Assembly: GCF_900167335.1 (NCBI RefSeq)
Contig: NZ_FUXI01000020.1
Location: forward strand, 1 to 62,766
Length of the DNA: 62,766 nucleotides
Reading direction: 5' to 3'
DNA from: Pilibacter termitis
GTDB lineage: Bacteria > Bacillota > Bacilli > Lactobacillales > Streptococcaceae
Of this stretch, positions 9,452 through 17,183 are shown piece after piece; positions within the stretch are counted from its first letter, which is position 1; each line of letters starts with the position of its first letter. The position numbers and the translations under genes were made by a program. The notes under the pieces were generated by a model. The model did no database searches, had not been told where the DNA came from, and saw only the letters and a program-made list of their open reading frames with translations.

Positions 9452-9571
9452 AATATCCCCGACCTTTCTGGCAATGATAAATTGTAAGTATTTTCCTCTT
9501 TTTACATTGAAATTGAAAACCTTTACAGTTGTTTTTTTATTATACTGACTATATCAGAAAGAGGTGAGAAA

Positions 9572-10534
9572 ATGCAAAGGATTTATACTTGTACCATGAA
9601 CCCAGCGATAGATTTATTTATTGCGACAAAACAACTTCAAATGAACACAGTAAATCGCACGCTTCATGATGATATTCAGGCGAATGGCAAGGGAGTAAAC
9701 GTTTCGCTTGTGCTGAAAATGCTTGGAATTGAAAACACGGCTTTTGGTTTTAGTGCAGGTTTTACAGGGAAATACATTGAAGATTTTCTGAAAAAGAAAG
9801 GAGTTGACAATCAATTTATCCATGTAGACGGGAAAACGAGAATCAATGTTTTTGCACAAGTCCTCGAAGATGATTGTGAGTACAAACTTGTAAATAAAGG
9901 GCCTTTTATTCCAAAAAATGCAATAGAAACGTTGCTAGAACAAATTCGACAGTTGAACAAAGGTGATTTTCTCTGTATTTCAGGAAGTTTGCCAAAAGGT
10001 GTTTCAGAGGAAATTTTGTTGGAAATCAGTAAAATCACGCATGAAAAAGGAGTTCATCTACTTTTAGATTCGAGTTCGCCAATTATTTTGGATTGTTTGC
10101 CTTATCAGCCGTTTTTGCTTAAACCAAATGAAGAGGAGTTGGCTCATTGGTTTGGGGAGGAGATGATTTCTTTTGAGGAGTACCCTTTTTATTTGGAGCA
10201 ATTGCTCTCATGTGGAGCAGAGAATATTTTGCTTTCTTTAGGTGAAAAAGGGGGGGTTTATGCAAATCCCAAGCAAATGCTTTATGCCAATGCTCCGAAA
10301 GGTGAAGTGGTCAATACTGCTTGTGCGGGAGATACTTTGTTGGCTACTTTTCTAAAAGGAATAGTTTGTCAAGAAAATCTTGCAGAAACACTCAAAACAG
10401 CGATTGCAGCAGGAAGTTCTACTTCGTTTAGCCAAGGATTGACGGATTTTCACGATGTAGAAAAATTAAAACAACAAGTTACCGTTCGAGATTTTTCAGT
10501 ACTTCAAAAAGAGAAAAGCGAGTGGGGCGTTTAG
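9572..10534 (+). CDS. fruK: 1-phosphofructokinase (PfkB family)
   Basis: A 320-residue PfkB-family kinase converting fructose-1-phosphate to fructose-1,6-bisphosphate. Motifs are CTMNPAIDLF near the start, NGKGVNVS, and the C-terminal ACAGDT. The canonical anion hole is GAGD; here the first Gly is Cys, while the catalytic Asp remains. The last codons (EKSEWGV and the stop) lie inside an inserted hairpin repeat, so the native C-terminus has been altered. It heads the fructose operon. LacC-type tagatose kinase is the alternative but does not fit the context. Confidence 0.88.
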   Translation: MQRIYTCTMNPAIDLFIATKQLQMNTVNRTLHDDIQANGKGVNVSLVLKMLGIENTAFGFSAGFTGKYIEDFLKKKGVDNQFIHVDGKTRINVFAQVLEDDCEYKLVNKGPFIPKNAIETLLEQIRQLNKGDFLCISGSLPKGVSEEILLEISKITHEKGVHLLLDSSSPIILDCLPYQPFLLKPNEEELAHWFGEEMISFEEYPFYLEQLLSCGAENILLSLGEKGGVYANPKQMLYANAPKGEVVNTACAGDTLLATFLKGIVCQENLAETLKTAIAAGSSTSFSQGLTDFHDVEKLKQQVTVRDFSVLQKEKSEWGV

Positions 10535-10755
10535 GAGTTTGTCGCAGTGAGCCATGCCATTTACTTGCTTGAAGCAGAGCTTCAAGTGGCATTGCGAACA
10601 GCGACCAAACACCTGCCCCTCGTAACTAGACAAAGAAAAGCGAGTGGGGCGTTTAGGAGTTTGTCACAGTGAGCCATGCCATTTACTTGCTTGAAGCAGA
10701 GCTTCAAGTGGCATTGCGAACAGCGACCAAACACCTGCCCCTCGTAGCTAGACAA
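10511..10755. repeat. Two tandem hairpin repeats (family A) between fruK and the PTS gene
   Basis: Two nearly identical units of about 122 nt (10,511-10,633 and 10,634-10,755). Each starts GAAAAGCG and ends CGTAGCTAGACAA (CGTAACTAGACAA in copy 1). Each can fold as one long interrupted hairpin: GGGGCG...TGCCCC outside, GTTTGTCGC/GCGACCAAAC next, CTTGAAGC/GCTTCAAG at the tip. The first unit begins inside fruK and supplies its stop codon. The second ends just before AAAAGGAGGG, the ribosome site of the next gene. Confidence 0.85.
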
Positions 10756-10769
10756 AAGGAGGGTTTTAA

Positions 10770-12167
10770 ATGTCTAATTACAAAATTGTTGCCGCAACAG
10801 GCTGTCCAACAGGGATTGCACACACCTATATGGCACAAGAAGCCTTAGAAATGGCGGCGAAAAAGAAAGGCGTTTCGATTAAAGTGGAAACGCACGGTCA
10901 AATTGGGATTGAAAACGAATTGACCGAAGAAGAAATCAAGCAAGCTGAAGTCGTCATTATTGCCGCGGATAAAGATGTTCATGCTGAAAGATTTCAAGGA
11001 AAACGTGTGATTTCTGTTTCTGTTGGTCGAGGGATTAAAGATGCGGACTCTTTAATTACCGAGGCTTTAAACGGAGCTGGAAAAGTTCAAGAAGTAAGTG
11101 AACAAGTGACAATAGATACAACAAGCAAAGCACCAGAAGTTAAAAATATTGGTCATTTTTTGTATAAAAATTTGATGAATGGTGTCTCGCATATGCTGCC
11201 TTTTGTTGTAAGTGGCGGAGTCTTGATTGCGATTTCTTTCCTTTGGGGAATTTATTCCTTTGACCCAGAAAATGCTCAGTATAATCAATTTGCTGCTACG
11301 TTAAAAGATGTCGGCGGGCTTGCGATGGGCATGATGGTACCGATTCTTTCAGCGTTTATCGCAGAAGGAATTGCAAAACGTCCGGGATTAGTCGTAGGTT
11401 TTGTTGGAGGACTTGTCGCAAGCAATGGAGGGACAGGATTTTTAGGAGGAATTGTATCAGGTTTCCTAGCAGGTTATGTAGTGCTTTTATTGAGCAAACT
11501 GCTCAAAGTTTTGCCCAAACAATTGGATGGTTTGAAAGCTATTTTCTTATACCCAGTTTTAGGAGTGGGGATTACAGGTTTAATTATGGTGCTTCTTTCT
11601 TCACCAATGTCCGCTATCAATAAGGGAATGATGGATTTTCTAGCAGGTTTTGAACATTCCAATCCGTTTATTTTAGGACTAATTGTCGGCTGTATGTGTG
11701 CATTTGATATGGGCGGTCCTGTGAATAAAGCAGCCTATGTGACAGGGACAGCGTTATTAGCTCAAGGGAATACTAGCTTTATGGCAGGCGTATCGGCAGC
11801 TTGTATCGCCCCACCGTTCATTACAGGATTTGCCGTTCTTTTCTTCCGTAAATATTTTGAAACAGAAGAGAGAAATGCAGGTTTGGTAAACTTTGTACTC
11901 GGTTCAACGCATATTACGGAAGGGGCGATTCCGTTTGCCGCTAAAGATCCACTCCGTGCATTGCCAATTATGATGATAGGTTCTTCCATTGCGGCAATTT
12001 TAACTTATAGTTTTGGTGTAAAAGTACCAGCACCGCATGGCGGATTTCTTGTTTTACCTGTTGTAACACATGGTGCGATGTGGGTGATTTCAATATTAAT
12101 CGGTTCAGTTATCGGCGGATTTTTATTAGGTCGTTTGCAGAAATACAGAGTGGATAAAGGAGAGTAA
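10770..12167 (+). CDS. PTS fructose-specific EIIBC
   Basis: A 465-residue membrane transporter. The EIIB domain (about 1-100) has the phosphorylated cysteine C12 in ATGCPTGIAHTYMA. A linker joins it to an EIIC domain (about 125-460) with around nine to ten hydrophobic segments and the conserved GGPVNKAAY and HITEGAIPFA motifs. It imports fructose as fructose-1-phosphate, which FruK then uses. EIIA is encoded separately downstream. The start follows AAAAGGAGGG. Confidence 0.93.
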   Translation: MSNYKIVAATGCPTGIAHTYMAQEALEMAAKKKGVSIKVETHGQIGIENELTEEEIKQAEVVIIAADKDVHAERFQGKRVISVSVGRGIKDADSLITEALNGAGKVQEVSEQVTIDTTSKAPEVKNIGHFLYKNLMNGVSHMLPFVVSGGVLIAISFLWGIYSFDPENAQYNQFAATLKDVGGLAMGMMVPILSAFIAEGIAKRPGLVVGFVGGLVASNGGTGFLGGIVSGFLAGYVVLLLSKLLKVLPKQLDGLKAIFLYPVLGVGITGLIMVLLSSPMSAINKGMMDFLAGFEHSNPFILGLIVGCMCAFDMGGPVNKAAYVTGTALLAQGNTSFMAGVSAACIAPPFITGFAVLFFRKYFETEERNAGLVNFVLGSTHITEGAIPFAAKDPLRALPIMMIGSSIAAILTYSFGVKVPAPHGGFLVLPVVTHGAMWVISILIGSVIGGFLLGRLQKYRVDKGE

Positions 12168-12182
12168 TGAGGTGTTAACACA

Positions 12183-12623
12183 GTGGTAAAAGTATATTTA
12201 GACGGGTCATTTCATACAAAAGAAGAAGTTTTAGACTTTCTTGCAGATTATGCAGTTAATGTATCTATTGCGACAAAAAAAGAAGGAATTTATTCTTCGT
12301 TTATTGCAAGAGAAGAACAGGGGAGTACAGGTTTACTAGATGGCTTTGCCATTCCTCATGCGAAAAACGAAGAAATTAAGCAAGCTGAAATTTTGTTTGT
12401 CAAACTAACAAAACCGGTCAAATGGGAAACCATAGACAATCAGCCTGTTCAATTTATTATTGCACTATTCATTCCAGAAAAAGAGGCAGGTACTACTCAT
12501 TTAAAAATGCTTTCCCAAATCGCTCGGTTATTGATGAGTGAAACATTTAGAAATGAGTTGAAACATTTGAGCAGTCAAGGGGAGATTGAACGATATTTAA
12601 CAGAAAAAATCGTACAAGAATAA
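12183..12623 (+). CDS. PTS fructose-specific EIIA
   Basis: A 146-residue cytosolic EIIA of the fructose/mannitol family. The phosphorylated His is in GFAIPHAKN (about residue 59). It passes phosphate from HPr to the EIIB cysteine of the upstream transporter. It uses a GTG start preceded by GAGGTG, 15 nt after the EIIBC gene. A terminator follows. Confidence 0.92.
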   Translation: MVKVYLDGSFHTKEEVLDFLADYAVNVSIATKKEGIYSSFIAREEQGSTGLLDGFAIPHAKNEEIKQAEILFVKLTKPVKWETIDNQPVQFIIALFIPEKEAGTTHLKMLSQIARLLMSETFRNELKHLSSQGEIERYLTEKIVQE

Positions 12624-12657
12624 AGAGAAAAAGAACGGAGAAAACAAAAGTTGATAA

Positions 12658-12694
12658 AAACCTCATGAACACTAAAATTCGTGAGGTTTTTGCA
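12658..12694 (+). terminator. Intrinsic terminator of the fructose operon
   Basis: AACCTCATGAA and TTCGTGAGGTT form the stem, followed by a short T-run. Confidence 0.8.
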
Positions 12695-12721
12695 CGTGCA
12701 GAAATAAGAGACACAATAGAA

Positions 12722-12746
12722 CCAAAAAAACGCCCCTTAGAGCGTT
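12722..12746 (-). terminator. Terminator of tRNA-Thr
   Basis: On the minus strand CGCTC-TAAG-GGGCG is followed by seven Ts, 12 nt after the tRNA 3' end. Confidence 0.7.
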
Positions 12747-12757
12747 TCAATATCCTA

Positions 12758-12830
12758 AGCCATCAATGGGGCTCGAACCCACGACCCCCACCTTACCATG
12801 GTGGTGCTCTACCAGCTGAGCTATGACGGC
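12758..12830 (-). tRNA. tRNA-Thr (anticodon GGT)
   Basis: A 73-nt cloverleaf on the minus strand. The acceptor stem is GCCGTCA/TGATGGC with one G-T pair. The D arm is AGCTCAGCTGGTAGAGC. The anticodon stem CCACC/GGTGG encloses the loop ATGGTAA, so the anticodon is GGT. The T arm is GTGGG-TTCGAGC-CCCAT. CCA is not encoded. Confidence 0.96.
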
Positions 12831-12904
12831 ACGAACAATAAGAATTGTACTAAAAGAAAAGAAGTTCGTCAAGAAATTCTATGTAGAAATTGCGTAATTC
12901 AAGA

Positions 12905-13069
12905 CATATGGGTACCTCTAAAAACTCGCACTTATCCTAAATTGCTAGTTTTCCGATTTTCTTCGTCAATCTCCTCAACCTATGAACCACATAGCTTTCG
13001 TCGATTTCCTCGAAAATCGAAAAACTAGCTAATTTAGTCTTAAGCGGAGTTTTTAGAGGTACCCATATG
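12905..13069. mobile_element. MITE-like palindromic element, copy 1 (165 bp)
   Basis: Terminal inverted repeats of about 23 bp (CATATGGGTACCTCTAAAAA at the left, its complement at the right). Inner arms also pair (CTAGTTTTCCGATTTTC with GAAAATCGAAAAACTAG). A second copy lies inverted at 23,952-24,115. It has no coding capacity. Size and ends fit a non-autonomous MITE; no clear target duplication is visible. Confidence 0.8.
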
Positions 13070-13186
13070 TAAAGAATAAAAAAAATCCTTTGGTTATTTG
13101 CTCGGTTGAGTATATAATGGTTTTATGGAAAATTTTAAGCTAGGATTTAGTTTGACTTGGTAATATATGGAATGAGAGTGTGTAAA

Positions 13187-13669
13187 ATGATTGTAAAAAA
13201 TGAAAATGAAACATTGGCATTTGCCAAACTTGTCGGCAAGCTCGTTTCTCCTCAAACGGTGCTGATTTTGACAGGAGATTTAGGTGCTGGCAAGACCACT
13301 TTTACAAAAGGGTTGGCAGAAGGCTTGGGGATTAGCCAAATGATAAAATCTCCTACCTATACCATTATCCGAGAATACACAACAGGTCGTTTGCCGCTCT
13401 ACCACATGGACATTTACCGTGTGGAAAATGGTGTTGAGGATTTAGGTATAGAAGAATATTTTGAAAACAATGGTGTGTGTGTTGTTGAGTGGGGTGAAAT
13501 GCTCGGTGAAGAAATGCCAGAAGACTATTTAGAAATTATTTTGAAAAAGACACCTTCTGAACAACAACGTGAAATAACACTAAAACCAGTAGGACAACGC
13601 TCAAAAATATTGAACGAAAAAATTATGCAAGAAAAGCGAAGAGGGGCGGTCAGGAGTTTGTCGCAGTGA
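13187..13669 (+). CDS. tsaE: tRNA threonylcarbamoyladenosine biosynthesis ATPase TsaE
   Basis: About 160 residues. Walker A is GDLGAGKTTF; SPTYTIIREY, HMDIYRVE and VVEWGE are the family motifs. TsaE hydrolyses ATP to drive the TsaB-TsaD complex that makes t6A37 in tRNAs. The ATG at 13,187 gives the usual N-terminus; ATG 13,172 is an alternative. The last residues (about EKRRGAVRSLSQ) and the stop are encoded by an inserted hairpin repeat. The tsaE-GNAT-LCP order is typical of Lactobacillales. Confidence 0.92.
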   Translation: MIVKNENETLAFAKLVGKLVSPQTVLILTGDLGAGKTTFTKGLAEGLGISQMIKSPTYTIIREYTTGRLPLYHMDIYRVENGVEDLGIEEYFENNGVCVVEWGEMLGEEMPEDYLEIILKKTPSEQQREITLKPVGQRSKILNEKIMQEKRRGAVRSLSQ

Positions 13670-13955
13670 GCCATGCCATTTACTTGCCTGAAGCAGAGCT
13701 TCAGGTGGCATTGCGAACAGCGACCCAACTCCTGCCCCTCGTAGCTAGACAATAAGAAAAGCGAAGAGGGGCGTTCAGGAGTTTGTCGCAGTGAGCCATG
13801 TCGTTTACTTGATCGAAACTTTAGTTTCGATCGACACTGCGAGCAGTTGCCAGACTTCAGCCCCTCGTAGCTAGACAACAAGAAAAGCGAAGAGGGCGAA
13901 TTGAAGTCTGTGGCAGTGAACAGCCCCCAGACGTCCCCCCTCGCATCTTGGACAG
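13631..13955. repeat. Three tandem hairpin repeats (family A) after tsaE
   Basis: Units at about 13,631-13,751, 13,754-13,879 and a shorter third at 13,881-13,955. Each starts GAAAAGCGAAGAGGG; the first two end CTCGTAGCTAGACAA. The apical stems differ between units (CTGAAGC/GCTTCAG in one, GATCGAAACT/AGTTTCGATC in another) but pairing is kept. The first unit overlaps the 3' end of tsaE. Confidence 0.85.
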
Positions 13956-13992
13956 TTATACTTTACTTCAATCGAAAGGAATGATTATAAAA

Positions 13993-14517
13993 ATGACAGA
14001 AGTATCAATTAATATTCGTGAGGCAGTGCCAGAAGACGCAGAGGAGTTGTTGAAAACACTCAATCAAATTCGCCAAGAGACTGATTTTTTGACAATGGAC
14101 GAAACGGACATGGCAATTTCTATTGAAGAAGAAATGGAACATTTGGCTCGAATTTACGACTCTGAAAACAATGTGCTGTTGCTTGCACTTGACGGAGAGA
14201 AAATAGCAGGGACAATTTCTGTTCATGCCGACTCCCACAAACGCATTCGCCATATTGGTGAAATTGGGATTTCGATTTTGAAAGATTATTGGGGAATGGG
14301 GCTAGGTCGCACGTTGATGCAGGAGGGGATTCTTTGGAGTGAGGAGAGTGGTGTAATCAAGCGGTTGCAGCTCACTGTGCAAGAGAGAAATGCTCGTGCG
14401 GTTCACTTATACCACTCGCTAGGGTTTCAAACAGAGGTCATTATGGAGCGAGGTGCCGTTGATAAAGAGGGAAACTTTTTAAGAGTACATTTGATGAGCA
14501 AACTTATTGGAGAATAG
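13993..14517 (+). CDS. GNAT-family N-acetyltransferase
   Basis: A 174-residue acetyltransferase starting MTEVSINIREAVPEDAEEL. The acetyl-CoA loop is DYWGMGLGRTLM, and NARAVHLYHSLGF is the usual motif B. The substrate is unknown. The start at 13,993 is chosen because AAAGGA lies about 12 nt upstream; ATG 13,981 is too close to that site. Its position between tsaE and an LCP gene is conserved in streptococci and enterococci. Confidence 0.88.
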   Translation: MTEVSINIREAVPEDAEELLKTLNQIRQETDFLTMDETDMAISIEEEMEHLARIYDSENNVLLLALDGEKIAGTISVHADSHKRIRHIGEIGISILKDYWGMGLGRTLMQEGILWSEESGVIKRLQLTVQERNARAVHLYHSLGFQTEVIMERGAVDKEGNFLRVHLMSKLIGE

Positions 14518-14832
14518 TATGTGAAACTTTCTCCTTGAAAATTTCTGAAAATAAAATAAAACGAAAGTTTCTTGTGTTTAGGAGAATTCATTTGATTTAA
14601 CCTTGTTTTTTTGTGAAAAAATGTAAAAGTAAGAGAAAATAAAACTCTTGTCAAATCAAGGATTTAGAGGAAAGATGACAAAAATATTTCAAAATGATTT
14701 TAAAACAAAACTGTCAACGCTCCTTTTAAAAAGTATAAAGAAAGTTAAATAAGTTGTATTTTCCATTGTTTTTTACAACGGAATGTGGGAAAATGTCTAG
14801 GATAGTGGAAAATAACAAGTGAGGAAGTAAAG
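14518..14832. other. Intergenic region before the LCP gene
   Basis: AT-rich, about 315 nt. I see an inverted repeat TTGTA...TACAA (about 14,753-14,777) upstream of the gene but no convincing promoter hexamers or gene. Confidence 0.4.
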
Positions 14833-16107
14833 ATGACCTTAACGAAAAAAATTACCCTAGTAATTCTTGGTATTCTTGCAATCGGAAGTATTACAGTCAC
14901 TGCATTAGGGATGAAAATGTATCAAAGTGCAGAAACGAAATTCGGTACGACGTATCAGCCGTTGAAGAACAAAAAGAAAAAGACGGAAGATGCTGTGCAA
15001 GCAACCAAACCTTTTTCTGTTCTCCTAATGGGGATTGATACGGGAGATAAAGGAAGAATTGACCAAGGACGTAGCGACTCGATGATGGTGGTTACTGTCA
15101 ATCCAGTGAAAAAGCAAACAACAATTTTAAGTCTTGACCGAGATATTTTGACGCATTTGGTGGATGTTGGGGAAAACAGCCCAAATCCTGACAAAATGAA
15201 TCACTCTTATGCCTATGGTGGTGCGGAAGGCACTATGGCAACTGTTTCAACTCTGCTTGACATTGAAATTGACTACTATGCAGCAGTCAATATGAAAGGT
15301 TTGAGTGATTTAGTTGATGCAGTAGGTGGTCTTGAAATCGACAATAAATTTGACGCTTCGGAAGTTTATCCGAATGAATATCCAGCTGAAGTGCCAACAG
15401 AAGAAGAAGGACGTGGTTTTGTCGTAGATGACGGAGCGAGCGGACGTACTTTTGTTCCATATGGCAAACATCATCTCAATGGTGAAAAAGCTCTTGCTTA
15501 TTCTCGTATGCGACATCAAGACCCTGAAGGCGATATTGGACGTCAAAAACGTCAGCGAGAAGTGGTGCAACTTTTAGTGAAAAAAATGATGAGCTTTGAT
15601 AGTCTTGGAAAATATGAAAAGATTTTCGATGCTGTATCAAAAAATATGAAAACAGATTTATCCTTTAACCAACTAACAACGATTGCTGAAAGTTATCGTT
15701 CAGCAATGGATACGGTGAAAAATATGCAATTAGAGGGAATTGATTACAATATCCCTCAAGGGTATTACCAATTATTACCAAGTTCAACTTTGTTAGAGGC
15801 ACAAAATTACTTGAAAGAGCAATTAGATTTGCCAACGAAGGAAGAATTGACAGACCCTGAGGCAACCACATACGAATCGTTTACAGGGCAACAATCTCAA
15901 ACGAAAGTGGATTTATTCTCAGGTGCCGAGGTGGCAAATGTGAATGGAGCTACTACTTCTGAGGCAAGTGGCTATGCAGATTCCTCAAACACTACTCAAG
16001 GTCAAGTAGTAACGGACCAAACAGAAAATGCTACGACAGAAAATGTTACAACGGAAAGCTACGCGACATATGGAGAAGAAAATGTTGTGGACGAAGTTGT
16101 AGAATAA
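14833..16107 (+). CDS. LytR-CpsA-Psr (LCP) family cell wall ligase
   Basis: A 424-residue protein with one N-terminal membrane anchor (about 6-26), then an extracytoplasmic LCP domain with LLMGIDTGDKG, QGRSDSMMVVTVNP, LSLDRDI and the arginine-rich YSRMRHQDPEGDIGRQKRQRE. LCP enzymes attach teichoic acid or capsule polymers to peptidoglycan. A Thr/Glu/Asn-rich low-complexity tail follows residue 350. The start follows GAGG. A terminator lies directly downstream. Confidence 0.92.
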   Translation: MTLTKKITLVILGILAIGSITVTALGMKMYQSAETKFGTTYQPLKNKKKKTEDAVQATKPFSVLLMGIDTGDKGRIDQGRSDSMMVVTVNPVKKQTTILSLDRDILTHLVDVGENSPNPDKMNHSYAYGGAEGTMATVSTLLDIEIDYYAAVNMKGLSDLVDAVGGLEIDNKFDASEVYPNEYPAEVPTEEEGRGFVVDDGASGRTFVPYGKHHLNGEKALAYSRMRHQDPEGDIGRQKRQREVVQLLVKKMMSFDSLGKYEKIFDAVSKNMKTDLSFNQLTTIAESYRSAMDTVKNMQLEGIDYNIPQGYYQLLPSSTLLEAQNYLKEQLDLPTKEELTDPEATTYESFTGQQSQTKVDLFSGAEVANVNGATTSEASGYADSSNTTQGQVVTDQTENATTENVTTESYATYGEENVVDEVVE

Positions 16108-16114
16108 TAAAATG

Positions 16115-16145
16115 AACGCACGAGATTCGTCTTGTGCGTTTTTAA
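16115..16145 (+). terminator. Intrinsic terminator of the LCP gene
   Basis: AACGCACGAG and CTTGTGCGTT form the stem, followed by Ts. Confidence 0.8.
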
Positions 16146-16163
16146 TAGTGCCTATAAAATCAA

Positions 16164-16195
16164 CAAAAAAAGCAGTGACAACGCACTGCTTTTAG
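16164..16195 (-). terminator. Intrinsic terminator of cspA
   Basis: On the minus strand AAAAGCAGTGC and GCACTGCTTTTTTT form the stem and U-tract, just after the cspA stop. Confidence 0.8.
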
Positions 16196-16207
16196 GGCAA
16201 GTAGTAA

Positions 16208-16408
16208 TTATGCTTTTACAACATTTACTGCTTGAGGTCCACGAGCTCCTTCTTCAACATCAAAAGAAACAGGTTGACCTTCTTCTAATGTTTTGAAACC
16301 GTCTGTTTGGATTGCTGAGAAGTGTACGAATACGTCGTTACCTTCTTCAGAAGTGATGAATCCAAAACCTTTGTCTGCGTTAAACCATTTAACTGTACCT
16401 TGTGCCAT
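16208..16408 (-). CDS. cspA: Cold shock protein
   Basis: A 66-residue CspA-family RNA chaperone starting [21 protein letters not shown]1 is KGFGFI and RNP2 is VFVHFSAI. It binds single-stranded RNA and melts structure at low temperature. AAGGAGG precedes the start. A leader of about 115 nt lies between the promoter and the start codon, as in cold-shock mRNAs whose 5' UTR is thermosensitive. Confidence 0.96.
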   Translation of the reverse strand: MAQGTVKWFNADKGFGFITSEEGNDVFVHFSAIQTDGFKTLEEGQPVSFDVEEGARGPQAVNVVKA

Positions 16409-16529
16409 TTATAGCATCCTCCTTGAGCTTTTGCTCGAAATATATAGTGCAATTTGTTGCAGGTGGCTCAAGAAGTGTTTATTACATTGGAACAAAAACT
16501 TTTGAAATCCTTACAAAAACTACATTGTC

Positions 16530-16557
16530 ATTATAACACATTGAAATGAATTGACAA
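16530..16557 (-). promoter_or_regulatory. cspA promoter
   Basis: On the minus strand TTGTCA (16,552-16,557), 16 nt, TATAAT (16,530-16,535). It is followed by a long untranslated leader to the cspA ATG at 16,408. Confidence 0.75.
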
Positions 16558-16765
16558 GGCTTTCGCATAAAATTATTTTAATATTTATGAAAAAAGTTTT
16601 AAGAAAGAGGGCTAAAGACGAAAAATTACGTTTAATGTTAGGTTTTAAAAAGGCGAGTTTCTTGGTTGAAACCTTGTCATATAAAGGTTTCTCGTTGTTT
16701 TTTTAATTAAAGTTTTTGTTGAATAAGAGGAAGTGATTTTTTATTTATATAGTTAGAAGTTTAAA

Positions 16766-16803
16766 ATAAAAATCGTTGACTTTTACGAAAATCAACGATT
16801 TAT
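16766..16803 (-). terminator. Intrinsic terminator of the small membrane protein gene
   Basis: On the minus strand AAATCGTTGA and TCAACGATTT form a 10-bp stem, followed by Ts. The 200 nt between here and the cspA promoter show no gene, only AT-rich sequence with a weak hairpin near 16,655-16,703. Confidence 0.75.
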
Positions 16804-16812
16804 AAATTTGTG

Positions 16813-16995
16813 TTACTCAGTTTTTTCTTTTGGAATTGCAATTTTGATTATCGCAATTAGAATTATTTCCACGATAAGTGAAAGAATAAGCATTTGGACA
16901 ACAGGGATTTCTTTGACACCCGCAAGACTTGTGGCGATATAACCGACCACTTGTCCTAATATTATTGCCCAAAATGTAACGATGACATATTTCAT
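16813..16995 (-). CDS. Small two-TM membrane protein, DUF2929/YjzD-like
   Basis: A 60-residue protein starting MKYVIVTFWAIILGQVVGY, with two membrane segments (about 4-24 and 32-54) and a charged tail. The pattern fits DUF2929; function is unknown. The ATG at 16,995 is 8 nt after GAGG, better than an upstream TTG. It lies divergent from dnaE, a common neighbourhood for this family in Firmicutes. Confidence 0.78.
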   Translation of the reverse strand: MKYVIVTFWAIILGQVVGYIATSLAGVKEIPVVQMLILSLIVEIILIAIIKIAIPKEKTE

Positions 16996-17183
16996 AAACA
17001 ATACCTCGACAATCTATGAATATTCAAGCAGAAAACTACCCGTCTCTTAGTTTAGCACTTTTGCAAGAGAAGTAAAGCGAAACTGACTCAAGTTAAAAAT
17101 CTTTATAAAAATCCGTTTGGCAAAGTATGGGGGAGATATGGTATGATAAATCTATAATGACACGAATAAGGAGGGAGGATAAA

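Noticed and set aside
9452-9571. Promoter and operator of the fructose operon
   Set aside because: TTTACA and TATACT-like boxes occur but the spacing is poor; I could not fix a reliable promoter or palindrome.
12798-13028. Plus-strand open frame across tRNA-Thr and the MITE
   Set aside because: Overlaps a tRNA on the other strand and a palindromic element; no coding character.
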